Part shown: one piece after another, positions 1 to 8,429 of the stretch
Layout: every line of letters starts with the position of its first letter
How positions within the stretch are numbered: the stretch's first letter is position 1
Assembly (NCBI GenBank): GCA_030538315.1
Contig: JAUNUF010000016.1
Span: forward strand, 1 to 36,444
From: Propionibacteriaceae bacterium
GTDB taxonomy: Bacteria; Actinomycetota; Actinomycetes; Propionibacteriales; Propionibacteriaceae
Length of the DNA stretch: 36,444 bases
Direction of reading: 5' to 3'
Position numbers and translations under genes: made by a program
Notes under the pieces: model-generated
Seen by the model: the letters and a program-made list of their open reading frames with translations, nothing else
The model's database searches: none
Told to the model about the DNA's origin: nothing

Positions 1-184
1 GGGCCTCCACGGGATTTTCAACCGGGGCTTCCGCGGCTGGTGCCTCAGCGGCCGGGGCCTCAACCGGGGCGGGCACCGACTTCGGTGCACCCGCTGGGCG
101 GGAGGCAGCGCGGCGACGGCGCGGCTGGGCGGGGGTGGTGTCGCTTTCGGGCGTCACCTGTTCATTGTTCTCTGAAGTGAGCAT
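1..184 (-). CDS. rne: Ribonuclease E/G, N-terminal fragment
   Basis: Partial gene running off the left edge; about 61 N-terminal residues are present. The visible part starts MLTSENNEQVTPES, followed by an arginine-rich stretch (QPRRRRAASRPAG) and Ala/Pro/Glu-rich low complexity. Actinobacterial RNase E proteins have such a disordered basic N-terminal extension ahead of the S1 and catalytic domains, which would lie outside the window. The assignment rests on this extension plus position: next to DUF2344/TIGR03960 and in the folC-ndk-rne neighbourhood. RNase E acts in mRNA decay and rRNA maturation. The ATG at 184 has an AAGGAG Shine-Dalgarno 6 nt upstream. No catalytic residue can be seen, so the name is contextual. 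Confidence 0.72.
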   Translation of the reverse strand, partial: MLTSENNEQVTPESDTTPAQPRRRRAASRPAGAPKSVPAPVEAPAAEAPAAEAPVENPVEA

Positions 185-378
185 GTGGCTCCTTACGCGC
201 CTATAGCGCGGACCGGGCACAGCGAACTGTGCCGCAAGACTATGGTCCTCTGGCGGGTGAGCAGTCGCGTCAAGGTGTGCCGCGGTGCAGCCTCACTACC
301 CCAGGGTGGCACCGGCGGTGCCATGACCTATCGGCCATTCTTCCACACATCCCCAACCCGGCGCGATACGACATCCCA
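185..378. other. Intergenic region between rne and the DUF2344 gene
   Basis: 194 bp with no convincing gene. It holds two compact perfect inverted repeats: GGCACAG/CTGTGCC (216-222 and 227-233, CGAA loop) and TGGCACC/GGTGCCA (307-313 and 317-323, GGC loop). A weak -10-like TATAGG lies on the minus strand at 200-205. The repeats would be in the rne 5' leader if rne is read through from DUF2344. They could be weak terminators or leader structures; neither has a clear U-tract. Confidence 0.4.
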
Positions 379-1080
379 TCACGGGCGCAACGGATCTCCG
401 ATGTCGCCGTCCACGAGGGGGCCCTGCGACAGGCGGTTGAGCAGCATCTCGGTGGGCACGCGCTCGTCGATGATTCGTAGGGCCGTCACCACGTCGTCGG
501 GCCGCACGAGCGGCGTCTCGATCAGCGACCTGAGGCGCAGTTCGCCCTCCGTCGTCACCGCCAAGGCGAGGATGGCGGCGCGCACGTTGAACGTGCGCAA
601 TCCGCGCTTGGTCATGCGTTCGACGGTGAGCTCGTCGCGGTTCAACAGCTCCACCACCGCTTCCCGAACCACGGCGGGATCCGCGCCCACGAGCCGAATC
701 TCCCAATCCGAGGCCTGCAGCAACTCGCCCAGCGACGCCGGCACCGCGTCGGCCGCATCGAGCATCTCGAACCCGGTGGGCAGCACCTCGTTGAGCGCCG
801 CCACCACCTTGGCTGGGGCACACGGCTCGCTGAGGCCCAGCTCCACATACTCCGCCTCAGAGGAAGCAGAGGTGGGAGACGGGCTGGCGTACGAGATGCG
901 GGGATGGGGGTTGAACCCGGAGGAATAGGCCATGGGGATGTCGGCGCGCCGCAGCGCCCGCTCCAACGCCCGCCCAAAATCACGATGGGACGTGAACCGC
1001 GCCGGCCCCCGTTTGGCGTAGCGGAGGCGCAGCTTCTGCACTGGCGGCGGCTGTTGAACCGGAGGCTGACGAGAGCTCAT
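379..1080 (-). CDS. TIGR03936 / DUF2344 radical SAM-associated protein
   Basis: 233 residues with the characteristic DUF2344 start: LRLRYAKRGPARFTSHRDF near residues 16-34, then AYSSGFNPHPRISYASP, and the paired Glu motif SSEAEYVELGL. The family is usually encoded next to, or fused with, a TIGR03960 B12-binding radical SAM protein and next to rne. Its biochemical role is unknown; a link to RNA or RNase E function is only inferred from synteny. The open frame extends upstream to 1263, but that part overlaps the divergent isomerase gene and reads as antisense. ATG 1080 was chosen because the homologous region starts soon after it and a -10 hexamer (TACACT, 1088-1093) lies exactly 7 nt upstream, consistent with a leaderless mRNA. 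Its usual partner is 12.7 kb away here. Confidence 0.9.
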   Translation of the reverse strand: MSSRQPPVQQPPPVQKLRLRYAKRGPARFTSHRDFGRALERALRRADIPMAYSSGFNPHPRISYASPSPTSASSEAEYVELGLSEPCAPAKVVAALNEVLPTGFEMLDAADAVPASLGELLQASDWEIRLVGADPAVVREAVVELLNRDELTVERMTKRGLRTFNVRAAILALAVTTEGELRLRSLIETPLVRPDDVVTALRIIDERVPTEMLLNRLSQGPLVDGDIGDPLRP

Positions 1081-1099
1081 GGGGCGTAGTGTATTGGCC
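1081..1099. promoter_or_regulatory. Symmetric divergent leaderless promoter
   Basis: Only 19 bp separate the start codons of DUF2344 (1080, minus) and the AGE isomerase (1100, plus). The middle is TAGTGTA (1087-1093). Read forward it gives the -10 hexamer TAGTGT, 7 nt before the plus-strand ATG; read in reverse it gives TACACT, 7 nt before the minus-strand ATG. TANNNT placed 6-7 nt before the initiation codon is the known signature of leaderless transcripts in actinobacteria. No Shine-Dalgarno is possible on either side because the space is promoter. Divergent initiation from -10 elements with dyad symmetry is an established phenomenon; use here is inferred. Confidence 0.65.
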
Positions 1100-2308
1100 A
1101 TGATCGATTGGCTCGCCACCCCCACCCATCGCGCGTGGCTCCAGCATGAGGCAGAGCGTCTCCTCGCCTTCGCCGCGGCCAGCCCCCAACAGGGCCAAGG
1201 CGGGGCGTACCTGGAGGCTGACGGCACGCCGCAAGCTGGCAGGCCGGCCGAGACGTGGATCACGTGCCGGATGGTGCACAGCTATTCGCTCGGGCACCTG
1301 ATGGGCGTGCCCGGTTCCCGTCCGCTGGCGATCAGGGCGATGAGCGGCCTCACCGGTGCGCTGCGCGACGAACGCCACGGTGGCTGGTTCCACACCACCG
1401 CTCGAGACGGCGTGAAGCAGGCCTACGACCACGCGTTCGTGGTGTTGGCGAGCTCCTCGGCAACCGTCGCGGGCCTGCCCGGGGGCCGCGCACTGCTCGA
1501 CGAGGCCCTCACCGTCCTCGACGAGCGTTTCTGGGACGAGAGTTTCGGGCTGGTGTCGGATGCAGCGCAGGCCGATTGGTCGTCGACTGATCCCTACCGG
1601 GGGATCAACGCCAACATGCACACGGTGGAGGCCCTGCTGGCTGCCGCCGACGCCACCGGCGATGGGATGTGGTTGGAGCGGGCCCGCAGGATCGCGGAGT
1701 TCGCTCGCAGCCAGGCTGAGGCACACCAATGGCGCCTGCCGGAGCACTTTGATGATCAGTGGCGCCCCCTCCTTGAGTACAACTCGGATCTTGTGGACGA
1801 TCCGTTCCGCCCCTATGGCGCCACGATCGGCCACGGTTTGGAATGGGCGCGGCTGTTCCTGCACCTCGAGGCGACGCTCCCCGAGCCCGACGACAGGTGG
1901 GCTTCGGCCGCCGAACAGCTCTACGCTCGCGCCGTGAGCGACGGGTGGGCCCGCGACGGCGCGGACGGTTTCGTCTACACCACCGGCTGGGACGGCACCC
2001 CGGTCACCAGTGATCGAATGCACTGGGTGGCGGCCGAGGCGGTTGGCGCGGCGGCCACGCTCTTCCACCGCACCGGCGAGAAGCGCTACGCCGTCGATTA
2101 CGCCCAGTGGTGGGATCACATCGCGGAGCACTTCCTGGATCCCCAGCTGGGTTCCTGGCACCATCAGCTCGACGCCGGGCTCACCGTCGCCACCTCGGTG
2201 TGGCCAGGCAAGCCTGACATCTACCACGCGCTCCAGGCCACCCTGATCCCACGCCTGCCGCTGGCCCCCTCCCTGGCCACGGCCATTGCGCAGGGGAAGC
2301 TCGCTTGA
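1100..2308 (+). CDS. AGE-family sugar isomerase/epimerase (YihS/mannose isomerase-like)
   Basis: 402 residues, full length for an (alpha/alpha)6-barrel N-acylglucosamine 2-epimerase family protein. YihS-type active-site motifs are present in order: TCRMVHS (Arg57), NANMH (His174), IGHGLEW (His245, Glu248), and WHHQLD through KPDIYHALQ (His354/355 and His376). In the family these residues support aldose-ketose interconversion of mannose, glucose or sulfoquinovose; which sugar is used cannot be read from sequence. In a window with an alpha-mannosidase, mannose to fructose is the simplest guess. There is no signal peptide, so it is cytoplasmic. An in-frame ATG at 1079 overlaps the divergent start; ATG 1100 is preferred because of the -10 hexamer 7 nt upstream and the better match to family N-termini. 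The 3' end overlaps the MFS gene by 4 nt, indicating one operon. Confidence 0.85.
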   Translation: MIDWLATPTHRAWLQHEAERLLAFAAASPQQGQGGAYLEADGTPQAGRPAETWITCRMVHSYSLGHLMGVPGSRPLAIRAMSGLTGALRDERHGGWFHTTARDGVKQAYDHAFVVLASSSATVAGLPGGRALLDEALTVLDERFWDESFGLVSDAAQADWSSTDPYRGINANMHTVEALLAAADATGDGMWLERARRIAEFARSQAEAHQWRLPEHFDDQWRPLLEYNSDLVDDPFRPYGATIGHGLEWARLFLHLEATLPEPDDRWASAAEQLYARAVSDGWARDGADGFVYTTGWDGTPVTSDRMHWVAAEAVGAAATLFHRTGEKRYAVDYAQWWDHIAEHFLDPQLGSWHHQLDAGLTVATSVWPGKPDIYHALQATLIPRLPLAPSLATAIAQGKLA

Positions 2309-3498
2309 CGCTGCTGCGCCGCTGGTGGCCGCTGATAGCGCTGCTGGCCCTGGCGTTCAACCTGCGTCCGGTGGCCGTGTCGATCGGCCCCGTCCTCGCT
2401 GAGATCAGCCGCGACGTGGGGCTGAGCGGAACCACCGCAGGGCTCCTCACGTCGCTGCCCACGCTGGGGTTCGCCGTCTTCGGTGCGGTGGCGCCGTGGC
2501 TCGCCCACCGGATCGGGGCGCATCGCACCATCCTGCTCTCACTCATCGCGCTGATCGTGGGGCAGGCCGGGCGGCTGCTCGTGCACTCCCCCGTGCCGTT
2601 CCTGCTGCTCTCCACCTTGGCGCTGGGCGGCATGGCACAGGCCAACGTGCTGCTGCCATCGTTGGTGCGACGGCACTACCCCAATCACATCGGGCTGGCC
2701 ACTGCGCTGTACTCGTTACTGATGACCATCGGTGTGACGCTGGCCGGCACCGTCACCGTGCCGCTCGCCCACGTCTTGGGGGGATGGCGCGCATCACTCA
2801 GCGCCGGTGTTGTCATCGCGGTGGCTGCCACGCTCTGCTGGCTCCCTCTTGCCCTCCAGGCGGGTAAGCCCAAGCCAGGCGGCGCCATGACCGTTTCGCT
2901 GGCAGCAGTTGCCCGCACGAGGCTGGGCTGGGCGATGGCCATCATGTTCGGCATCCAGTCGTCCCAGGCCTACGCCGTCTTCGGATGGCTGCCCTCCATC
3001 TACCGTTCCGCCGGAATGGATCAGACGACGGCGGGCTACATGCTGGGCATCGCCACCGGCGTGGGCATCGTCCCAGCATTCCTCATTCCCGCCTACGTGG
3101 CCCGCACCCGCAACCCCAGTGTGCTGTTCCTGTCCATCATCGCCTGCCTCGTCGCGGGCTGGACGGGGTTGCTGATCGACCCCATGGCTGCCCCTGCAGT
3201 GTGGGCGGTCCTGATCGCGCTGGGCACGTCGAGCTTCCCGCTTCTGCTGGCTCTGTTCGGCACACGTGCCCACACGCCCAATGGCACGGCAGCATTGAGC
3301 GGATTCGCGCAGTCAGTGGGCTATCTGCTGGCCACCATTGGGCCCCTCGGCTTCGGCGTGCTCTACGCGTCGTTCGATTCGTGGGTGCCGCCCATCCTGC
3401 TGCAGATGACGTTGATCATCCCGATGGTGATCGCGGGGCTGTACGCATGCCAGCCCCGCATCATCGAGGAACAACTCCCGGGCTTGGAAGCTGTCTAG
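2305..3498 (+). CDS. MFS transporter, CynX/NimT (cyanate transporter-like) family
   Basis: 397 residues with about 12 hydrophobic segments. The N-terminal [14 protein letters not shown] (residues 18-31) followed by a short [12 protein letters not shown] helix start is typical of the CynX/NimT branch of the major facilitator superfamily; AHRIGAHRT is the loop 2-3 motif region. Characterised members move small anions or nitroimidazole-type compounds, but most actinobacterial ones have no known substrate. The TTG start at 2305 overlaps the isomerase stop (TTGA), with a GGGGAAG ribosome site just upstream, so translation is likely coupled to the isomerase. Its stop shares the palindrome CTAG (3495-3498) with the convergent DUF1846 gene. 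The link to sugar metabolism is positional only. Confidence 0.82.
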   Translation: MTLLRRWWPLIALLALAFNLRPVAVSIGPVLAEISRDVGLSGTTAGLLTSLPTLGFAVFGAVAPWLAHRIGAHRTILLSLIALIVGQAGRLLVHSPVPFLLLSTLALGGMAQANVLLPSLVRRHYPNHIGLATALYSLLMTIGVTLAGTVTVPLAHVLGGWRASLSAGVVIAVAATLCWLPLALQAGKPKPGGAMTVSLAAVARTRLGWAMAIMFGIQSSQAYAVFGWLPSIYRSAGMDQTTAGYMLGIATGVGIVPAFLIPAYVARTRNPSVLFLSIIACLVAGWTGLLIDPMAAPAVWAVLIALGTSSFPLLLALFGTRAHTPNGTAALSGFAQSVGYLLATIGPLGFGVLYASFDSWVPPILLQMTLIIPMVIAGLYACQPRIIEEQLPGLEAV

Positions 3499-4997
3499 CG
3501 CTTCTTGTAGAGCTTCTTGCTCTGGTAGATGGGCTCACACGTCACGTTGACGCCCAGGTTGCGGAAAATCGCCTCGTCGACGGAGCCCAGGATCACGGTG
3601 GTGTGCACGTCGCAGCCCCGAAGCTGCTGCAGCTCCGCCAGCGCCCTGCGGCAGTGTTCGTCGTAGCGGGCACCCACGGACAGCGCGATGAGCACCTCGT
3701 CGGTGTGGAGTCGTGGGTTCGCGCTACCCAGGTGCCTCGTCTTGAGCGTCTGGATGGGCTCGATCGTCTCCGGGTCGAGCAGCCGCACCTCATTGGGGAT
3801 ACCGGCCAGCGCCTTCAACGCATTGAGCAGCATCGCGGAGCTGGCGCCCAGCAGTGCCGAGGTCTTGCCCGTGATGATGGAGCCGTCCGGCAACTGGATG
3901 GCGGCAGAGGGCCCCTTGGTGCGCTTCTCCACCTCGAGGGCGGGTACCACGACCGGCCTGTCTTCGCGATGGATGCCCAGGGTGGACATGATGAGCGCGA
4001 TGCGATCCGACTGGGTGGGCTCCAACTCGTCGCGGCGTTCGGCCACGAGGGCGCGGAAGTAGCGCCGGAGCACTTCCTGCTCAGAGGCGTATCGGCACAC
4101 GGCATCATCCGAGATGCACACCCCCGCCATGTTGACGCCCATGTCCGTGGGCGACTGATAGGGGCTCTCCCCTGTGAGTTGCTCGAACAGCAGCTTGAGC
4201 ACGGGGAAGGATTCCACGTCGCGGTTGTAGTTGACCACCTGTTCGCCGTAGGCGGCCAGGTGGAACGGGTCGATCATGTTGACGTCGTCGAGATCCGCCG
4301 TCGCGGATTCGTAGGCCATGTTCACCGGGTGGTTCAGCGGCAGGTTCCAGATGGGGAACGTCTCGTATTTGGCGTAGCCAGAGGCGATCCCACGCTGGTG
4401 GTCGTGGTAGAGCTGGGACAGGCACACGGCCATCTTGCCGCTACCAGGCCCCGGGGCGGTGACGACGACGACGTCGCGGGTGGTCTCCACGTATTCGTTG
4501 CGGCCATAGCCGTCTTCGCTGACGATCAGGGGAATGTTGTTGGGGTAGCCCTTGATGGGGAAGTGGCGGTAGACCTTGAGGCCGAGTCGTTCCAGCTTGC
4601 GCTTGAAGTTGCGGGCCTGGCGGTGATCGTCGGCCATCTGGGTGATCACGACGGAGCCGACGTAGAGCCCGTAGGAGCGAAACTCGTCGATGAGCCGCAG
4701 CACATCTGCCTCGTAGGTGATGCCGATGTCTGCGCGCACCTTGTTGCGGATGAGGTCATGTGAGGAGATGACCATGACGATCTCCACCTCATCAGCGATG
4801 GTGTTGAGCATCTCGATCTTGTTGTCCGGCGTGAAGCCGGGCAGCACGCGCGCAGCGTGATGGTCATCGAAGAGTTTGCCGCCGAACTCGAGGTACAGCT
4901 TGCCGCCGAAGCGCTTGCGCCGTTCATCGATGTGTTCAGACTGGAGATCTAGATACTTCTGCCGGTCAAAACCGATCTTTCGAATGCTCTCAGCCAC
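3495..4997 (-). CDS. DUF1846 family protein
   Basis: 500 residues, normal length for DUF1846, recognised from its N-terminal block [29 protein letters not shown] and the central [23 protein letters not shown]. Residues about 182-189 (PGPGSGKM) form a glycine-rich P-loop-like turn, suggesting nucleotide or phosphate binding, but no activity has been established for the family that I know of. It is soluble with no signal peptide. The start is GTG at 4997 with a GAGGG element 2-7 nt upstream; a -10-like TAGGCT lies 8 nt before the start, so a very short leader is also possible. It is monocistronic between a convergent MFS gene and the ABC operon terminator, so it need not belong to the sugar pathway. 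Confidence 0.85.
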   Translation of the reverse strand: MAESIRKIGFDRQKYLDLQSEHIDERRKRFGGKLYLEFGGKLFDDHHAARVLPGFTPDNKIEMLNTIADEVEIVMVISSHDLIRNKVRADIGITYEADVLRLIDEFRSYGLYVGSVVITQMADDHRQARNFKRKLERLGLKVYRHFPIKGYPNNIPLIVSEDGYGRNEYVETTRDVVVVTAPGPGSGKMAVCLSQLYHDHQRGIASGYAKYETFPIWNLPLNHPVNMAYESATADLDDVNMIDPFHLAAYGEQVVNYNRDVESFPVLKLLFEQLTGESPYQSPTDMGVNMAGVCISDDAVCRYASEQEVLRRYFRALVAERRDELEPTQSDRIALIMSTLGIHREDRPVVVPALEVEKRTKGPSAAIQLPDGSIITGKTSALLGASSAMLLNALKALAGIPNEVRLLDPETIEPIQTLKTRHLGSANPRLHTDEVLIALSVGARYDEHCRRALAELQQLRGCDVHTTVILGSVDEAIFRNLGVNVTCEPIYQSKKLYKKR

Positions 4998-5192
4998 GGA
5001 CCCTCAGCCTACATGCACCCCTTTAGGATTCCGGTATAACCCTGCATGTCCATGAGTTTGGCACTCCCAGCGCTCCTCCGCTGGTCCTGGTGGACGAGCT
5101 TTCGGGCCAGGGTCTAGTGCCCATGGAATACAGAGGAGTGCCCCCAGCCCTCTGATGGGCGGAGGCACTCCTCTGATGTGCGCGAGGCTGGC
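4998..5192. other. Intergenic region between DUF1846 and the ABC permease gene
   Basis: 195 bp with no ORF I would defend. It contains the upstream region of DUF1846 (GGTTATACC about 5028-5036 on the minus strand is a possible -10 area), a 6-bp hairpin CCAGCG/CGCTGG (5067-5072, 5079-5084) and the larger terminator-like hairpin listed separately. Confidence 0.5.
5131..5175. terminator. Hairpin downstream of the sugar ABC operon
   Basis: Perfect 12-bp inverted repeat CAGAGGAGTGCC (5131-5142) and GGCACTCCTCTG (5164-5175), with a smaller GCCC/GGGC stem inside the loop. It lies 17 nt past the stop of the second permease gene and is a good candidate for the operon terminator, but no long U-tract follows on either strand. 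Confidence 0.6.
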
Positions 5193-6071
5193 TCAGCCCT
5201 TGACTGCTCCGCTCTCAACGCCCTTGAAGAACTGCTTCTGCATGAGCGCGAAGAGCACGATGATGGGAACCAGCGCAATCACTGTGCCTGCCGCCACCAC
5301 GCGCGGATCTGAACCGAAGTTGGATTGCAGGTACTGCATACCAACCGTGAGTGTGTACTTCTCAGGGTCTGACAGCACCACCAAGGGCCACAGGAAGTCG
5401 TCCCATCCCTGGATGAAACTCATCAAACCAACCACTGACGCCATGCCCCGTACGTTGGGCCACACAACGTGGCGGATGCGTTGCCACGTGCTCGCACCGT
5501 CGATCGTGGCCGCCTCCAGGATGGAAGGCGGGATCGCCGCTGCTGCAGCCGTCATCAGGAGAACATTGATGGCACCGATCGCGCCCGGCAGGATCACTCC
5601 CACCAGACTGTCTGCGAAGCCGAGGCTCTTGATGGTCAGGTACTGACTCGTGAGCGTCACTTCCGCAGGAAGCAACAGAGTGGACAGAACCAAGGCCATC
5701 AGAAGCCCCTTGAACCGGAACCTGAGAGCACCGAAGGCATACCCCGCCAACGTGGCGAAGAACACGTTGGTGACCACCAAAGTTGTTGCCACGATCAGCG
5801 AATGCCAGGCGTACTTGATCACCGGGATCGTCCGCATCACCTGCCCGTAGTTGTCCGTCGTGAAGTCCGTGGGAACAAACGACGGTGGGAAGGAGTAGAT
5901 GTCATCCGCTGGCCCCTTGAAGGACGTGGCAAGCTGCCACACAAACGGGCCGACGCTGATCAACAACATCAGGATCAGCGAACCGTAGCGCAGGACCATT
6001 TCGCCCTGGCCCATCTGCCACTTCTCCCGGAATGAAACCCGATACTCGGGCATGTCGACACGTGCACTCAT
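5193..6071 (-). CDS. Carbohydrate ABC transporter permease (MalG/UgpE-type)
   Basis: 292 residues with six predicted membrane helices (first at about residues 27-47). The EAA loop EAATIDGASTWQRIRHVVWPNV, which docks on the ATPase subunit, sits in the usual place in the C-terminal half. The C-terminus QKQFFKGVESGAVKG is the standard ending of MalG-type (CUT1) permeases. An upstream ATG at 6116 is in frame, but ATG 6071 overlaps the stop of the preceding permease as ATGA and gives the normal family length, so it was chosen. Third gene of the binding protein-permease-permease operon. No ATP-binding subunit follows; as in many actinobacteria a shared MsiK-type ATPase encoded elsewhere is presumably used. 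Confidence 0.93.
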   Translation of the reverse strand: MSARVDMPEYRVSFREKWQMGQGEMVLRYGSLILMLLISVGPFVWQLATSFKGPADDIYSFPPSFVPTDFTTDNYGQVMRTIPVIKYAWHSLIVATTLVVTNVFFATLAGYAFGALRFRFKGLLMALVLSTLLLPAEVTLTSQYLTIKSLGFADSLVGVILPGAIGAINVLLMTAAAAAIPPSILEAATIDGASTWQRIRHVVWPNVRGMASVVGLMSFIQGWDDFLWPLVVLSDPEKYTLTVGMQYLQSNFGSDPRVVAAGTVIALVPIIVLFALMQKQFFKGVESGAVKG

Positions 6072-7006
6072 GCCGCCACCCTCTGACTCTTCTTGAACGC
6101 ACGAGCCTTCTGCCAATTACGGATTCCCTCACGCACGTTGTCGCCTTGCTGCACCCAACCCACAAACAGCATGGGCCCGATGGTGAGGACGAACAGAGCC
6201 ACCGACAGGGCCGACGCGTAGCCGATCTGGCCAGCAAGGCCAGAGCCCACCTGCTTGATCTGCATGACGAGGCTCATGGCATGGCCGCCCGGACCGCCCG
6301 AGCCGTTCGTGAGCACGAAGAGCTCAGAGAAGACGCGCATGGCGGCCGCCGTGATGAGCGCGGTGACCAACAACATGGCGCCACGTACGCCCGGCACGGT
6401 GACCGACCAGAAGCGCCTGATCGGGCCAGCGCCGTCGAGCGCTGCCGCCTCATACAGTTCCTTGTCGATACTGCCCAGCGCCGCCAAGTACACCACCATG
6501 TAGTAGCCCAGACCTTTCCAGATGGTCAGAAGGGCTGCCGTCAGGATGATCAGCCAACGGTCCACGAGGAAGTTCACCGGTCTGTCTGTGATCCCCAGCA
6601 TCTGCAGAGTCTGGTTGACCAGACCCTGCGAGTCGAACATCCACATCCAGATGATGCCGACGACGACCACCGAGGCGATGACCGGGAAGTAGAACGTCGT
6701 CCGGAAGAACGAGATTCCGGGCAGTTTCGCCTTCACCAGTAGGGCCAGCAACAACGGCAGGAAGGTCAGCAGCGGTACAGCGATGAGGGTGTAGGTCAGC
6801 GATGTGGTGACCGCATACCCAAATTGCTCGTCCCTGAAGAGCTTCGCATAGTTGGCCAGCCCCACTGGCTCAGGAGTGCGCAGGGGGCGTGCGTCCGTGA
6901 ACGACAAGACCACCGTGTTGAGGAATGGCCAGATCGAAAACACCAACACCCACAAGACAGCTGGGAATGCCAGCAGATAGGGGGTGAGCCCACGCAGGCT
7001 TTTCAT
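6068..7006 (-). CDS. Carbohydrate ABC transporter permease (MalF/UgpA-type)
   Basis: 312 residues with six hydrophobic helices, starting MKSLRGLTPYLLAFPAVLWV as usual for UgpA/MalF-like CUT1 permeases. The EAA motif YEAAALDGAGPIRRFWSVTVPGV is intact. The frame is open upstream to 7213, but that part overlaps the binding-protein gene and is Arg/Pro/Ser-rich shadow sequence. ATG 7006 lies 7 nt after the binding-protein stop. It has no Shine-Dalgarno; the bases just before it on the coding strand (ACCTCCT) resemble an anti-Shine-Dalgarno. Initiation therefore probably depends on coupling to the upstream gene. It pairs with the next permease to form the channel. Confidence 0.92.
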   Translation of the reverse strand: MKSLRGLTPYLLAFPAVLWVLVFSIWPFLNTVVLSFTDARPLRTPEPVGLANYAKLFRDEQFGYAVTTSLTYTLIAVPLLTFLPLLLALLVKAKLPGISFFRTTFYFPVIASVVVVGIIWMWMFDSQGLVNQTLQMLGITDRPVNFLVDRWLIILTAALLTIWKGLGYYMVVYLAALGSIDKELYEAAALDGAGPIRRFWSVTVPGVRGAMLLVTALITAAAMRVFSELFVLTNGSGGPGGHAMSLVMQIKQVGSGLAGQIGYASALSVALFVLTIGPMLFVGWVQQGDNVREGIRNWQKARAFKKSQRVAA

Positions 7007-7013
7007 CAGGAGG

Positions 7014-8300
7014 TCATTCCATCGAGTCGTTGGCGTTTTGCAGGGCCTTGTCCAGGGCCTCCTGCGACGAAATGTCACCGCGGACCGCGAGGGCAACCTG
7101 CTGCTTGAAGTACGTGTCCATCGCATAGGTGAACTGGATGGGGTACTCGGGCTTGGCGTTCTTGATGGACGAGGCAGCCTTCTCTGTGGCGTCCTTCTGC
7201 AAGGCGTTCTCAATCACGGAGGTGAAGGACTCCGGATTGTCGTTGGCAGCCTGCGTTCCGGGGAAGAAGCCTTGGGCGATCTTCAGGAATTCGATCTGGT
7301 TGTCGTTGTTGGTCACGAACTTGGCGAATTCCAGTGCGACGGTGGGGTTCTTCGAGGTCTTGGCCACCGAGATGCCCTGGACGAACAGCGGCGGGTTACC
7401 GATACGGGCGGTTGCCACGGTGTTGGCCAGCAGCGTGGGGGCTTCCTTCTCCAGTTCAGAGGCGAAGCCAGCTGAAGCAGTGGTGTAGGCCACCTTGCCC
7501 TGCTTGAAGAGTGCAGAGTTGCCCAAGTAGTTGCCAGAGAGGGCCTCAGCTGGAAGTGCCCCATCGAGGAAAGCCTGATGGTACTTATCAATCAGCGCGA
7601 CCGCATCGGGCGTGTTGAACGCAAATTGGCCGTCCTTGATCAGTTCGACACCGGCATTGTTGAGGGTGCCCATCTTGGGGGATTCCGAGATGATCTTGAC
7701 CTCGCCATTGGTCTCCTTGGCAACCTTGCTGGCCAGCTCAAAGATGCCATCAATGGTGGTGGGGAGATCAGCCTCGGTGATGCCGGCCTTGCCCAGGAGT
7801 TCCATGTTCCAGAAGTTGAGATCTGTTCCGAGGTACCACGGGTATGCGTAGACGCCCTCGATCTCGGGATACTCATAGGCGGTGACAGCCCCGGGCACGT
7901 ACAGGTCCACCGTGGCGGCATCTGCGGCGCGAAGGTCAGTGAGTTGATCCACCTGGGCCAGCTTGTAGGCGAATTCTGGCGGCAGGTTGATTACATCCGG
8001 CAACGTGTTCGAGTTGGCCTGCTGCAGGATCTTGTCCTCGTAGCCGTCACCCGGCTGATCCATCCAGTTGACCGTGACGTCCGGATGCTCCGTCTCGAAC
8101 GCATCGATGACGGATTCGAAGTATGGCGTGAACCGGTCGTTCTTCAGAGACCACGTCTGGAACGTGATCTCCCCACTCAGTGCACCGCCGGCTTCACCCG
8201 ACTCAGGCGCGGGGGCAGGCGTGCCGCCTCCTCCCGTGCAAGCCGCCAACGTCAGGCTCAAGCCGGCGGCAAGGACCAAGCGCAGTCCCTTGTTGACCAT
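7014..8300 (-). CDS. Sugar ABC transporter substrate-binding lipoprotein
   Basis: 428 residues, family 1 extracellular solute-binding protein. A lipoprotein signal (MVNKGLRLVLAAGLSLTLAAC) puts the lipidated Cys at residue 21, followed by a Gly/Pro-rich linker. The mature part starts with GEITFQTWSLKND and includes FETEHPDVTVNWMDQPG, typical of maltose/glycerol-3-phosphate-type binding proteins. The ligand cannot be named from sequence; the shared operator with an alpha-mannosidase argues for a mannose-containing oligosaccharide. ATG 8300 was chosen over the upstream in-frame 8363 because it gives a proper signal peptide and has GGAGAA 5 nt upstream. Promoter and operator lie at 8335-8363. Confidence 0.93.
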   Translation of the reverse strand: MVNKGLRLVLAAGLSLTLAACTGGGGTPAPAPESGEAGGALSGEITFQTWSLKNDRFTPYFESVIDAFETEHPDVTVNWMDQPGDGYEDKILQQANSNTLPDVINLPPEFAYKLAQVDQLTDLRAADAATVDLYVPGAVTAYEYPEIEGVYAYPWYLGTDLNFWNMELLGKAGITEADLPTTIDGIFELASKVAKETNGEVKIISESPKMGTLNNAGVELIKDGQFAFNTPDAVALIDKYHQAFLDGALPAEALSGNYLGNSALFKQGKVAYTTASAGFASELEKEAPTLLANTVATARIGNPPLFVQGISVAKTSKNPTVALEFAKFVTNNDNQIEFLKIAQGFFPGTQAANDNPESFTSVIENALQKDATEKAASSIKNAKPEYPIQFTYAMDTYFKQQVALAVRGDISSQEALDKALQNANDSME

Positions 8301-8334
8301 GTTCTTCTCCTTTGAAGTAGCTACGGATATTCTT

Positions 8335-8363
8335 AACTTAACCGTTTTAGTAGATGGAATCAA
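8335..8363 (-). promoter_or_regulatory. Promoter with LacI-type operator for the sugar ABC operon
   Basis: On the minus strand: -35 TTGATT (8358-8363), 17-bp spacer, -10 TAAGTT (8335-8340). The imperfect palindrome TACTAAAACGGTTAAGT (8336-8352) covers the spacer and the -10. It matches the operator in front of the GH38 gene at 14 of 17 positions and has the same spacing to the -35. The LacI protein encoded at 12707 is the obvious candidate to bind both. Transcription would begin around 8328, giving a leader of roughly 30 nt. Confidence 0.72.
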
Positions 8364-8429
8364 TAGGTACGTACCAGATCGTTATCGACCTGTGATCGGG
8401 ATTACCTTCACTTAGCTCACCGAGCCGGC

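Noticed and set aside
2985..4763. A 592-codon plus-strand frame over the end of the MFS gene and most of DUF1846.
   Set aside because: It spans two genes in different orientations; the translation has no conserved motif and only mirrors their codon bias.
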